Shown: piece by piece, positions 9,575-17,666 of the stretch
Layout of the letters: each line of letters begins with the position of its first letter
How positions within the stretch are numbered: position 1 is the first letter of the stretch
NCBI RefSeq assembly: GCF_003130705.1
Contig: NZ_CP021354.1
Coordinates: forward strand, 1,240,001-1,304,000
From: Rhodococcus oxybenzonivorans
Lineage (GTDB): Bacteria; Actinomycetota; Actinomycetes; Mycobacteriales; Mycobacteriaceae
DNA length: 64,000 nt
Direction of reading: 5' to 3'
Notes under the pieces: generated by a model
Databases searched by the model: none
What the model saw: the letters and a program-made list of their open reading frames with translations, nothing else
Told to the model about the DNA's origin: nothing
Position numbers and translations under genes: made by a program

Positions 9575-10528
9575 TCAGAACACTCCGGGAATCGCGCGGA
9601 CCGTTCCCACCCGGACGCCGCCACCGAGCACGGGCTGCGAGGCGAGGGCAGCGAGGTCCTCCGTCCACTCCGCGCCCATCCTGTGCAGCAGGGCTGCCGC
9701 CAGCGGCAGGCGGGCCCGCTCGTGGCCGTCCTCGATCTTGAGCGCGAACGCCGAACCGTCCGGCAGTGCTCCGGCGTAGACGCCCTCGGCGCCGGCCTTC
9801 GACACCAGGCCGGGCACCACCGGCATCAGCCGGGCGTCGTCCTTTCCGGTGCCCGAGATCAGATAGGGGTGCTCCCGAATGGCATCGGCGACGGCGCGCT
9901 CCGGTGAATCGGGCTCGGCCGTGACGAGTCGCGCGAATGCCCGCGCCAGATGCGTCAACGACAGCGGGACGATCGGGAGGCCGCAACCGTCGATACCTAA
10001 CTCCGCGTCGACGTCACCGCTGATCGACCCGAGGGTCTCGACCACCGCGAGTTGCAACGGGTGCGTCGGCTCGAGGTAGCTGTCCAGCGGCCAGTCGTTG
10101 GCCAGGCAGGTGGCGAGCATCGCGGCATGCTTGCCCGAGCAGTTCATGTAGACCGGCCGGGGGAGCTCTCCGGCCGCCAGCAGTTCGGCGCGGGCGAGTT
10201 CGTTGGACGGGAGGTCCGCGGGACAGCGGAGCTGATCCTCGTCGAGTCCGTGGCGGAGAAGTAGTTCCTCGACCAGCTCGACGTGGTCCGATTCCCCTTC
10301 GTGCGAGGCGGTCGCAATCGCGAGTTCCTCCGCACTCGTCGGCGCGAAGCCGTTCCTGAGGAGGGTCACCGTTTGCCAGGGTTTGTTGGACGAGCGCGGG
10401 TAGATCGGCGTGTGCACCTCACCGACCGCGACGGCAGTGTCGCCGTCCGGACCCAGGATCACCGCGGATCCTCGATGAACGCACTCGCGGAAACCCGATC
10501 GAACCACCTCGACGAGTTCGATGCTCAC
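9575..10528 (-). CDS. Asparaginase (L-asparaginase II-type family)
   Basis: A 317-residue protein of the actinobacterial/rhizobial type asparaginase family (hydrolysis of L-asparagine to aspartate and ammonia). Family blocks seen: YPRSSNKPWQ, ASHEGESDHV, YMNCSGKHAAMLATC, DGCGLPI and LISGTGKDD. The GTG start at 10528 overlaps the stop of the upstream MOSC gene (GTGA), so it is the last gene of a coupled ygfZ-MOSC-asparaginase run. The cytoplasmic location is inferred from the absence of a signal peptide. Confidence 0.87.
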   Translation of the reverse strand: MSIELVEVVRSGFRECVHRGSAVILGPDGDTAVAVGEVHTPIYPRSSNKPWQTVTLLRNGFAPTSAEELAIATASHEGESDHVELVEELLLRHGLDEDQLRCPADLPSNELARAELLAAGELPRPVYMNCSGKHAAMLATCLANDWPLDSYLEPTHPLQLAVVETLGSISGDVDAELGIDGCGLPIVPLSLTHLARAFARLVTAEPDSPERAVADAIREHPYLISGTGKDDARLMPVVPGLVSKAGAEGVYAGALPDGSAFALKIEDGHERARLPLAAALLHRMGAEWTEDLAALASQPVLGGGVRVGTVRAIPGVF

Positions 10529-11208
10529 GTCGTCACCCTGTCCTCCGGCTCGGCGATGCCCGCTCGCTCGACGATGCGCCGGGCCATCTGGGCGGCGGCC
10601 GGCGAGAGATCCTCCTGCTGCGCGAGGAGAGCGGCGCAGCGCTCGGCGTCGCGGCCGGTGAAGAGATCACGCACGGTGACACCGTGCGCGGGTACATGGT
10701 GGCGGTGCACGGTGTCACCGGCACTGATCGACCCTTCCGTCACCACCCGCAGGTAGGCCCCCGTGTCCCCGCGCTGAGTGAAGCGCTTGACCCAGTGCTC
10801 CTCGCCTGCCCACACCGCAAAGGTGCGGCAGGGCGTCCGGGGGCTGTCGACTTCCAGCTCGGTGGTGCCGATCCGCAAACGCTCCCCGATCACCGCGTCG
10901 CTCGTCGGGACGCCGCGTACCCGCAGATTTTCGCCGAACCAGCCCGGTGGTAACTCGCGGCCGAGGTCCGCCTCCCACCGCCGCGCCTCGTCTTCCTGAT
11001 ACGCGTACACGGCTTTGAACGGGCCGCCGTGGTACTTGGTGTCGCAGACGTAGTCGCCTGCCAGCCCGGTTGCCGTCACCCGTATCGGACCGTCCACGGG
11101 ACGCTTGTCGATAGCCGTGCGTTCCACGCGTCGGATACCACTGTCCCGCTCGGTGTGCAGGACACAGATGGCCAGCACCTCGCCGGCCGCCCCGGCGCCT
11201 GCGCTCAC
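10525..11208 (-). CDS. MOSC domain-containing protein
   Basis: A 227-residue YiiM-type MOSC protein (molybdenum cofactor sulfurase C-terminal family). Seen: VCDTKYHGGPFKAVYAY and GWFGENLRVRGV (the conserved GENL segment), TPCRTF with the MOSC cysteine, and RGDTGAYLRVVTEG. The C-terminal segment HGVTVRDLFTGRD is typical of YiiM-like members. The GTG start at 11208 overlaps the ygfZ stop; a longer open frame exists but this start gives translational coupling. The likely role is reduction or handling of N-hydroxylated compounds with molybdenum cofactor, inferred from YiiM only. Confidence 0.83.
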   Translation of the reverse strand: MSAGAGAAGEVLAICVLHTERDSGIRRVERTAIDKRPVDGPIRVTATGLAGDYVCDTKYHGGPFKAVYAYQEDEARRWEADLGRELPPGWFGENLRVRGVPTSDAVIGERLRIGTTELEVDSPRTPCRTFAVWAGEEHWVKRFTQRGDTGAYLRVVTEGSISAGDTVHRHHVPAHGVTVRDLFTGRDAERCAALLAQQEDLSPAAAQMARRIVERAGIAEPEDRVTT

Positions 11209-12326
11209 CGTCCGCGCAGCCGCTCGACGGCGGCCCGGCCGGCCTGCACGGTCTCCTCGGTGGGAACGGAGTCGGGATCGATGGAGGCGGCGCACGGTCC
11301 CGTGACCAACTCGGTGTCGATGGGAATGGAGCGTTTGATCAGGGCGAGGGCGATGGGACCGAATTCGTGATGGTCGATCACCGTGCCCACACGGCCCACT
11401 GTGCGGCCGCCTGCGGTGACAGGATCACCGGTTTCCGGGCGACCTTCGGCGCTCCCGTCGAGGTGCAGCAGCACGAGGTGCCGGGGCGGCTTGCCGAGAT
11501 TGTGAACACGGGCCACCGTCTCCTGCCCGCGGTAGCAGCCCTTCTCCAGGTGGACGGCCCCGTGCTCGGCAGGACCGCCGATCCACCGGACCTCGTGCGG
11601 GATGGTGCGTTCGTCGGTGTCGAGTCCGAGGCGGGGCCGCAGGGCCGCGACCCGGAGCGCCTCGAAGGCCCACGTTCCGGCTGGTGCGGCTCCCGCCGTG
11701 GTGAGCCGGGCCCACCAGTCGGTCAGCTGCTCGCGTGGCACCAGCAGGTCGAACGAGGAGTCGGTAGGCCATGGCATGCGGCGAACGAATCCGCCGCCCG
11801 CCAGCGCGGCGGCGGCGTAAGGCTCGGTGGGTGCGGCGGCTCCGGCTCCCTCGAGTGCGGCGGGAGCGTCCGGTCCGATCACGCTCAGGACCGCCAGCTC
11901 GTTCCCGTCGCGGGGCTCAGCCTTGGCCCAGAACACCATCTTGGTGAGGAACGACAGGAGGTCGGGTCCGCGACCGGTCTCGGTGTCGATCCAGGTGACG
12001 CCGGCGAGGTCGGTCTGCACGAAGTGGTGTTCGACGCGGCCGTTGACGTCGAGGCTGAGGTTCTCCGCACCCTCGCCGTCGGCGAGGGCGGCGATGTGCT
12101 GGCTGGAGATGGTGTGCAGCCAGGTCAGTCGTTCGGCACCCGCGACAGCGAGGACGAAACGGTGAGACCGATCGATGACCACGGCGGAACGCTCGGCGCT
12201 GCGCTGTTCCCCGAGGGGGTCGCCGTGGTGCCATGCGACCCCGGCGTCCGGCGAGTCGTCGGGCGCGCGGACAGCGCCCGGGGCCGTGAGAAGTGGACTG
12301 GGTGAAACGGGCAGTTTGTCGACCAC
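11205..12326 (-). CDS. ygfZ: Folate-binding protein YgfZ (Fe-S cluster repair)
   Basis: A 373-residue GcvT-related protein. The diagnostic motif EKGCYRGQETV is present at residues 261-271 with the conserved Cys264, and EVRWIGG and GLGLDTDERTIPHE-like segments precede it. YgfZ uses tetrahydrofolate and supports repair or maturation of Fe-S proteins. The GTG start at 12326 is 61 bases from the divergent pabC-like gene. It heads the minus-strand run with MOSC and asparaginase. Same position relative to pabC as in mycobacteria. Confidence 0.9.
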   Translation of the reverse strand: MVDKLPVSPSPLLTAPGAVRAPDDSPDAGVAWHHGDPLGEQRSAERSAVVIDRSHRFVLAVAGAERLTWLHTISSQHIAALADGEGAENLSLDVNGRVEHHFVQTDLAGVTWIDTETGRGPDLLSFLTKMVFWAKAEPRDGNELAVLSVIGPDAPAALEGAGAAAPTEPYAAAALAGGGFVRRMPWPTDSSFDLLVPREQLTDWWARLTTAGAAPAGTWAFEALRVAALRPRLGLDTDERTIPHEVRWIGGPAEHGAVHLEKGCYRGQETVARVHNLGKPPRHLVLLHLDGSAEGRPETGDPVTAGGRTVGRVGTVIDHHEFGPIALALIKRSIPIDTELVTGPCAASIDPDSVPTEETVQAGRAAVERLRGR

Positions 12327-12387
12327 GAACCCAGTCTAGGGACCACGGAGGGGGTGGGGCGGCAGGCAGGGTAGATAGGCTGGCTCC

Positions 12388-13260
12388 ATGTCTGATGCAG
12401 TGCTGGTGACGCTGGACCACGAGGTACGCGATGCGAACGCCCCGCTCCTGTACGCGGACGATCTGGCGGTGGTGCGCGGCGACGGTGTCTTCGAGACACT
12501 GCTCGTGCGCGGCGGCCGGGCGCTCAAGGTGGAACCGCATCTGTCCCGGCTCGTGACGTCCGCCCGGGCACTCGCCCTGCCGATGCTGGATCTCGACGAG
12601 TGGCGCCTCGCGATCGAACTTGCCGTGGAACAGTGGGGCTCAGAACGCGAGGGTGCGATGCGTCTGGTGCTCAGCCGAGGGAGGGAATCTGGGGGTGACC
12701 CGACGGCGTTCGTCACGATCGGTGCGGTGTCCGATCGCATTCTCGACGCTCGTCGCGACGGCGTGTCGGTTCTCACACTGGCGCGTGGGTACTCCGTGGA
12801 CCTGTCGGCGAGTGCGCCGTGGCAGCTGCTCGGGGCCAAGACCTTGTCATATGCGACCAACATGGCGGCTCTGCGCTACGCGGCGACGTTGGGCGCCGAC
12901 GATGTGATCTTCGTCAGTAGTGAAGGCAATGTGTTGGAAGGGCCACGTTCCACGGTCGTCATCGCCCGGGAGAAAACGCTCCTCACCCCGCCGCCGGAGC
13001 ACGGCATCCTGCCGGGGACTACGCAGCAGGCGCTGTACGACGTGGCGTCCAAAAGAGGCTTCCGCTGTGAGTATGCTGCACTGCGTCCTGCGGATCTCAT
13101 TACTGCAGAAGGTGTTTGGCTGATCTCCAGCGTCACCATGGCGGCTCGGGTGCGCAAGATCGACGGACTGGTGCTTCCGGAGCCCCCTCTCGCTGACGAG
13201 ATCGTGAAGCTGGTGGACCTTGCGGTCGAGACCGCGGGCTCGGAGTCTGCCGAGGCTTGA
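12388..13260 (+). CDS. pabC: Aminodeoxychorismate lyase / class IV aminotransferase
   Basis: A 290-residue fold-type IV PLP enzyme. Lys151 in LLGAKTLSYATNMAALR is the expected Schiff-base lysine. RGDGVFETLLV near the start and EGNVLEGPRSTVVI and ILPGTTQQ later are typical of ADC lyase, which makes 4-aminobenzoate for folate. Class IV aminotransferases (branched-chain or D-amino acid) look similar, so the precise reaction is inferred. Pairing with the folate-using YgfZ on the divergent strand supports the folate role. Confidence 0.85.
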   Translation: MSDAVLVTLDHEVRDANAPLLYADDLAVVRGDGVFETLLVRGGRALKVEPHLSRLVTSARALALPMLDLDEWRLAIELAVEQWGSEREGAMRLVLSRGRESGGDPTAFVTIGAVSDRILDARRDGVSVLTLARGYSVDLSASAPWQLLGAKTLSYATNMAALRYAATLGADDVIFVSSEGNVLEGPRSTVVIAREKTLLTPPPEHGILPGTTQQALYDVASKRGFRCEYAALRPADLITAEGVWLISSVTMAARVRKIDGLVLPEPPLADEIVKLVDLAVETAGSESAEA

Positions 13261-13265
13261 CAGGC

Positions 13266-13284
13266 CTACTACATTCGGTAGTAG
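13266..13284. promoter_or_regulatory. Palindrome upstream of cydA (candidate operator)
   Basis: CTACTAC-attcg-GTAGTAG, a perfect 7-bp inverted repeat 5 bases after the pabC stop and about 140 bases before cydA. There is no T-run, so a terminator is unlikely. The TACTAC/GTAGTA half-sites resemble those of BlaI/MecI-type winged-helix repressors; this is a resemblance only. A second small repeat, TGCGAG with CTCGCA, lies at 13307-13326. Confidence 0.5.
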
Positions 13285-13423
13285 CTAGGTCCCGTCGGGG
13301 AAGTCGTGCGAGGGAAGCGTCTCGCAAAAAGGACTGCCTCGACAGGATCACGCGCACAGGGATCGAGCGGATGCCCACGCCTCGACCCCGAAGCCTGTCC
13401 TAGGGCCCAGTTTCGGAGTAGCC

Positions 13424-14920
13424 ATGGATACCCTGGATGTCTCTCGGTGGCAGTTCGGCATCACCACCGTTTATCACTTCATTCTCGTCCCGCTGACGAT
13501 CGGGCTCGCGCCTCTGATCGCTGCAATGCAGACGATGTGGGTGGTCACCGGCAAGGCCCACTGGTATCGGCTCACCAAATTCTTCGGCAAGCTCTTTCTG
13601 ATCAACTTCGCGCTCGGGGTCGCGACCGGCATTGTGCAGGAATTCCAGTTCGGCATGAACTGGAGCGAGTACTCGCGCTTCGTGGGAGACGTGTTCGGCG
13701 CCCCGTTGGCGCTCGAGGGGCTCGTCGCATTCTTCCTCGAGTCGACCTTCCTGGGGCTGTGGATCTTCGGCTGGGGCCGGCTGCCGAAGCTCGTCCACCT
13801 GGCGACCATCTGGCTGGTCGCGGTCGGGGTGAATGCGTCCGCGTACTTCATCATCGCGGCCAACTCATTCATGCAGCATCCGGTCGGCGCCACGTACAAC
13901 CCCGACACCGGTCGCGCAGAACTCACCAGCATCTGGGCGCTGCTCACCAACAACACGGCGATGGCAGCTTTCCCGCATGCGGTGGCAGGGGCGTTCCTGA
14001 CCGCCGGAACGTTCGTCGCGGGTATCTCCGGATGGTGGATGGTGCGCAACATGCGACGGGCGCGGACGGCCACCGCACCCGAGGCGGCGAAGCTCGAAGG
14101 TGACGCACGGACCATGTTCCGTCCGGCCGCGCGCCTGTCGCTCCTGGTGGTGATTGCCGCCGGTGTCGGACTCGTCTACACCGGCGACGTGCAGGGCAAG
14201 CTGATGTTCGAGCAGCAACCCATGAAGATGGCGTCGGCAGAATCGTTGTGTCACACCGCAACCGACCCCGACTTTTCCATTCTCACGGTCGGCACCCACA
14301 ACAACTGCGACGGTGTGAAGCATGTGCTCGAGGTGCCGTTCGTCCTGTCCTATCTCGCCGAGGGCGAGTTCACCGGGGTGACGTTGCAGGGCGTCGAGGA
14401 TTTGCAGGCCCAGTACGAGGAACAGTTCGGTCCGGGCAACTATCGCCCCAACCTATTCGTCACCTACTGGTCGTTCCGCGCGATGATCGGTCTGGCCGCC
14501 GGGTCCGCTCTGCTTGCGGTGGCCGGGTTGTGGCTCACCCGCGGCAACCGTGTCCCCGACCAGAAGTGGTTCTCGTGGCTCAGCATCGCCGCGATCCCGA
14601 CACCCTTCCTCGCCAACAGCGCCGGCTGGATCTTCACCGAGATGGGCCGCCAACCCTGGGTGGTCGCGCCCAATCCCACCGGGGTGGACATGATCCGGCT
14701 GACGGTCGACCAGGGCGTGTCGCATCACTCGGTGTGGACGGTGTGGTTCTCGCTGATCACCTTCACGCTCCTGTACGGCGCACTGGGTGTGGTGTGGTTC
14801 ATGCTGATTCGTCGTTACGCCGTCGAGGGGCCACTCGAGCACGATGCCCATCCGCCGGGTGACGACGACGAGGAACCCGAAGAGCCGGGCACGCCGAAGC
14901 AACTCTCGTTCGCCTACTAG
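13424..14920 (+). CDS. cydA: Cytochrome bd ubiquinol/menaquinol oxidase subunit I
   Basis: A 498-residue polytopic subunit carrying the three hemes and the quinol site of the high-affinity bd terminal oxidase. The start MDTLDVSRWQFGITTVYHF places His18 as a heme ligand. AFPHAVAGAF holds the second expected ligand region, and GRQPWVV is the conserved C-terminal motif. The length is that of short-Q-loop actinobacterial CydA. First gene of cydABDC, cydB following after 8 bases. A 160-base leader upstream contains a palindrome at 13266-13284. Confidence 0.97.
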   Translation: MDTLDVSRWQFGITTVYHFILVPLTIGLAPLIAAMQTMWVVTGKAHWYRLTKFFGKLFLINFALGVATGIVQEFQFGMNWSEYSRFVGDVFGAPLALEGLVAFFLESTFLGLWIFGWGRLPKLVHLATIWLVAVGVNASAYFIIAANSFMQHPVGATYNPDTGRAELTSIWALLTNNTAMAAFPHAVAGAFLTAGTFVAGISGWWMVRNMRRARTATAPEAAKLEGDARTMFRPAARLSLLVVIAAGVGLVYTGDVQGKLMFEQQPMKMASAESLCHTATDPDFSILTVGTHNNCDGVKHVLEVPFVLSYLAEGEFTGVTLQGVEDLQAQYEEQFGPGNYRPNLFVTYWSFRAMIGLAAGSALLAVAGLWLTRGNRVPDQKWFSWLSIAAIPTPFLANSAGWIFTEMGRQPWVVAPNPTGVDMIRLTVDQGVSHHSVWTVWFSLITFTLLYGALGVVWFMLIRRYAVEGPLEHDAHPPGDDDEEPEEPGTPKQLSFAY

Positions 14921-14928
14921 GAGAGGTC

Positions 14929-15966
14929 ATGGGACTCGTAGAAGTGTGGTTCATCCTGATCGCGGTGCTCTTCACCGGCTACTTCGTGCTGGAGGGGTTC
15001 GACTTCGGCGTCGGGATGCTGATGCCGGTGCTCGGCAGGCGCAAGGATGCCGACGGCGACACTCGCCGGCGAGTCGTCCTCAACACCATCGGTCCTGTGT
15101 GGGACGGCAACGAGGTGTGGCTCATCACGGCGGGCGGTGCCTTGTTCGCAGCGTTCCCCGAGTGGTACGCCACATTGTTCTCCGGTTTCTACCTGCCGCT
15201 CCTGCTCATTCTGGTGGCCCTCATCGTGCGGATCTGTGCCATCGAGTACCGCGGCAAGATCGACGACGACACCTGGCGCCGGCGTTGCGACTGGGGCATC
15301 GTCTTCGGGTCGTGGGTCCCCGCGGTGTTGTGGGGTGTGGCCTTCGCGAACATCGTGCGGGGAGTGGACATCAATGCCGAGAAGGTGGTCACCTCCAGTC
15401 TTCTCGATCTGCTCAATCCCTACGCGCTGCTCGGTGGTCTGACCACGGCGCTCCTGTTCGCATTGCACGGTGCCGTCTTCCTGGCGCTGAAGACCGCCGA
15501 CGAGGTCCGCGTCGACGCTGTCGAACTGGCAGCGAAGCTGGCACTGCCCACAGTTCCGGTAGCCGGGGCGTTCGTTCTGTGGACGCAGTTGGCGCACGGC
15601 AAGGCGTGGACCTGGATCCTGGTGGCCGCGGCAGCCGCTGCTCTCGCCGGGGTGGTCGCGCTCACCCGGGCCGGACGTGAGGGCTGGGCATTCGCACTGA
15701 CGTCGATCGCCGTCATCGCGAGCGTGGTGCTGCTGTTCGGTTCGCTGTTCCCCGACGTCATGCCGTCCACCCTCGACGCTGCGTACAGCCTGACTGTCGA
15801 CAACGCGTCCTCGAGTCCGTACACGCTGACAGTGATGACCTGGGCGGCTGCCTTCCTCACTCCGGTGGTCCTCCTCTACCAAGGCTGGACGTACTGGGTG
15901 TTCCGGCAACGTATTTCGACCAAGCAGATCCCGCCGTCGATCGGTCTCCCACTCGGGCGCAGATGA
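14929..15966 (+). CDS. cydB: Cytochrome bd oxidase subunit II
   Basis: A 345-residue membrane subunit of the bd oxidase. The N-terminal family signature is clear: LEGFDFGVGMLMP, then GPVWDGNEVWLITAGGALFAAFP, with about eight hydrophobic segments. An AGGAG ribosome site precedes the ATG. Its stop overlaps the ATG of cydD (ATGA). CydB packs against CydA without binding heme itself. Confidence 0.97.
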   Translation: MGLVEVWFILIAVLFTGYFVLEGFDFGVGMLMPVLGRRKDADGDTRRRVVLNTIGPVWDGNEVWLITAGGALFAAFPEWYATLFSGFYLPLLLILVALIVRICAIEYRGKIDDDTWRRRCDWGIVFGSWVPAVLWGVAFANIVRGVDINAEKVVTSSLLDLLNPYALLGGLTTALLFALHGAVFLALKTADEVRVDAVELAAKLALPTVPVAGAFVLWTQLAHGKAWTWILVAAAAAALAGVVALTRAGREGWAFALTSIAVIASVVLLFGSLFPDVMPSTLDAAYSLTVDNASSSPYTLTVMTWAAAFLTPVVLLYQGWTYWVFRQRISTKQIPPSIGLPLGRR

Positions 15967-17666
15967 GCGTCGACACAGGAAGCGAACTTCGTCTCCCCGG
16001 TGAGCGTCCCACCGGGAAGGCCGGTTCACGGCCGCCGATCGACCCCCGGCTGTGGCGCTACTCCGCCGCGGCTCGCGGCTATCTCGTCCTGACCGTCGGC
16101 CTGTCGGTCGTCAACGTCGCGATGGTCGTCATCTCGGCCCTGGCCCTCGGGCGGATACTCGCGGGAATCATCGTCGACGACGTCACCGACGTTCGCCGAT
16201 GGATCACCGAACTGTCGGTTCTTCTGTTGGCGATGGGAGTTCGGGTCCTCGGCACCTGGTTGCAATCGAGGTTCGCCCATCGCGCAGCCAGTCGGGTGGT
16301 GGCAGAACTGAAGGGTGAAGTACTCGGTGTCGCCGCCCGGATTCGGCCCCGCGACCTCGACGTGCGTCGGGACGAGATCGCAACGGTACTGACGCGCGGG
16401 ATCGACGGTCTGCTGCCCTACCTCACGGGGTATCTCCCCGCCCTGGTTCTGGCCGCCACGCTCACCCCGGCGACTCTGGCGGTCATCGTCTTTCAGGACC
16501 TGACGTCCGCGGCGATCATCTTCGTCACGTTGCCGTTGATCCCGATCTTCATGATCCTCATCGGGTTACTGACCCGAGGCAAGGCTGCTAAGACGCTGAC
16601 CGCGATGACGGCGCTGTCGTCGCAGCTGCTCGACCTACTCGCCGGTCTGCCGACGCTCCGCGCGCTGGGGCGTGAGCACGGACCCGCCGCACGCGTGCGC
16701 GAACTCGGTGACGCACATCGCCGCACCGCGATGTCCGCCCTGCGGGTGGCGTTCCTCTCGTCCATGGTGCTCGAACTGCTTGCGACACTGTGCGTCGCGT
16801 TGGTCGCCGTCAGTATCGGTCTGCGTCTGGTATACGGCGAGATGAGCCTGGAGGCAGGAATTGTGGCGCTCATCCTCGCGCCCGAGGTGTATCTCCCACT
16901 GAGGATGGTCGGAACACGCTTTCATGCCGCGGAAGACGGAATCGCCGCCGCAGAACGGGCATTCGCGGTGATCGATACCGAACTGCCCGGCAACGGCGGC
17001 GGCATCGGCCGTATCGACGCACGAGGGGCGAGCATCGAGTTCGACGGCGTCAGTGTGCAGTCGCGCCGCGGGATGGCGCCGCATGCCTTGTCGGGAGTGC
17101 TCGAGCCTGCTCGGGTCACCGCGCTGACCGGACCGAACGGCTCCGGCAAGTCGACGGCCGTGCAGGTACTTCTGGCTCTCACGGACCCGGACGCAGGTGA
17201 GGTGCGGGTGGCCGGAACGCCTGTCCCGCAACTCGACCGGACCGCGTGGTGGGCGCAGGTGGCCTGGTTGCCGCAGCGTCCCGTCCTGGTACCCGGCACC
17301 CTCGAGGAGAACCTTCGGCTGATCGGCGACGTCGAGGATATTGGGGCAGCCTGCGCGGCAACCGGTTTCGATGCGGTTCTCGCCGAGCTTCCGGACGGGT
17401 GGTCCACCCGCGTCGGGGCAGGCGGAGCCGGCTTGTCGCTGGGCCAGCGTCAGCGGCTCGCGCTGACCCGTGTGCTCGCCACCCGCCGTCCGGTCCTGAT
17501 CCTCGACGAACCGACAGCGCACCTCGACGACAGGTCGGAAGAAACCGTGCTTTACTCGCTGCGCAGACTCGCGGCGGCGGGAAAGACCGTCGTCGTCATC
17601 GCGCACCGGGCCAGTGTGCTGGCAGCCGCCGATTCTGTGATCGAGGTGCGTGCCGATGTCGAATGA
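15963..17666 (+). CDS. cydD: Thiol reductant ABC exporter, CydD subunit
   Basis: A 567-residue half-transporter: membrane domain (about residues 30-310) followed by an ATPase domain. Walker A is GPNGSGKST near residue 385, the signature region is LSLGQRQRLALTRVLATRRPVLILDEPT, and IAHRAS is the H-loop. With CydC it exports glutathione/cysteine-type thiols needed for cytochrome bd assembly (known from E. coli; the thiol in this mycothiol producer is unknown). Coupled to cydB by ATGA, and cydC begins before its stop. Confidence 0.93.
   Translation: MSVDTGSELRLPGERPTGKAGSRPPIDPRLWRYSAAARGYLVLTVGLSVVNVAMVVISALALGRILAGIIVDDVTDVRRWITELSVLLLAMGVRVLGTWLQSRFAHRAASRVVAELKGEVLGVAARIRPRDLDVRRDEIATVLTRGIDGLLPYLTGYLPALVLAATLTPATLAVIVFQDLTSAAIIFVTLPLIPIFMILIGLLTRGKAAKTLTAMTALSSQLLDLLAGLPTLRALGREHGPAARVRELGDAHRRTAMSALRVAFLSSMVLELLATLCVALVAVSIGLRLVYGEMSLEAGIVALILAPEVYLPLRMVGTRFHAAEDGIAAAERAFAVIDTELPGNGGGIGRIDARGASIEFDGVSVQSRRGMAPHALSGVLEPARVTALTGPNGSGKSTAVQVLLALTDPDAGEVRVAGTPVPQLDRTAWWAQVAWLPQRPVLVPGTLEENLRLIGDVEDIGAACAATGFDAVLAELPDGWSTRVGAGGAGLSLGQRQRLALTRVLATRRPVLILDEPTAHLDDRSEETVLYSLRRLAAAGKTVVVIAHRASVLAAADSVIEVRADVE

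Noticed and set aside
13266..13284. Terminator of pabC
   Set aside because: The stem is only 7 bp, not GC-rich, and no T-run follows; an operator fits better.
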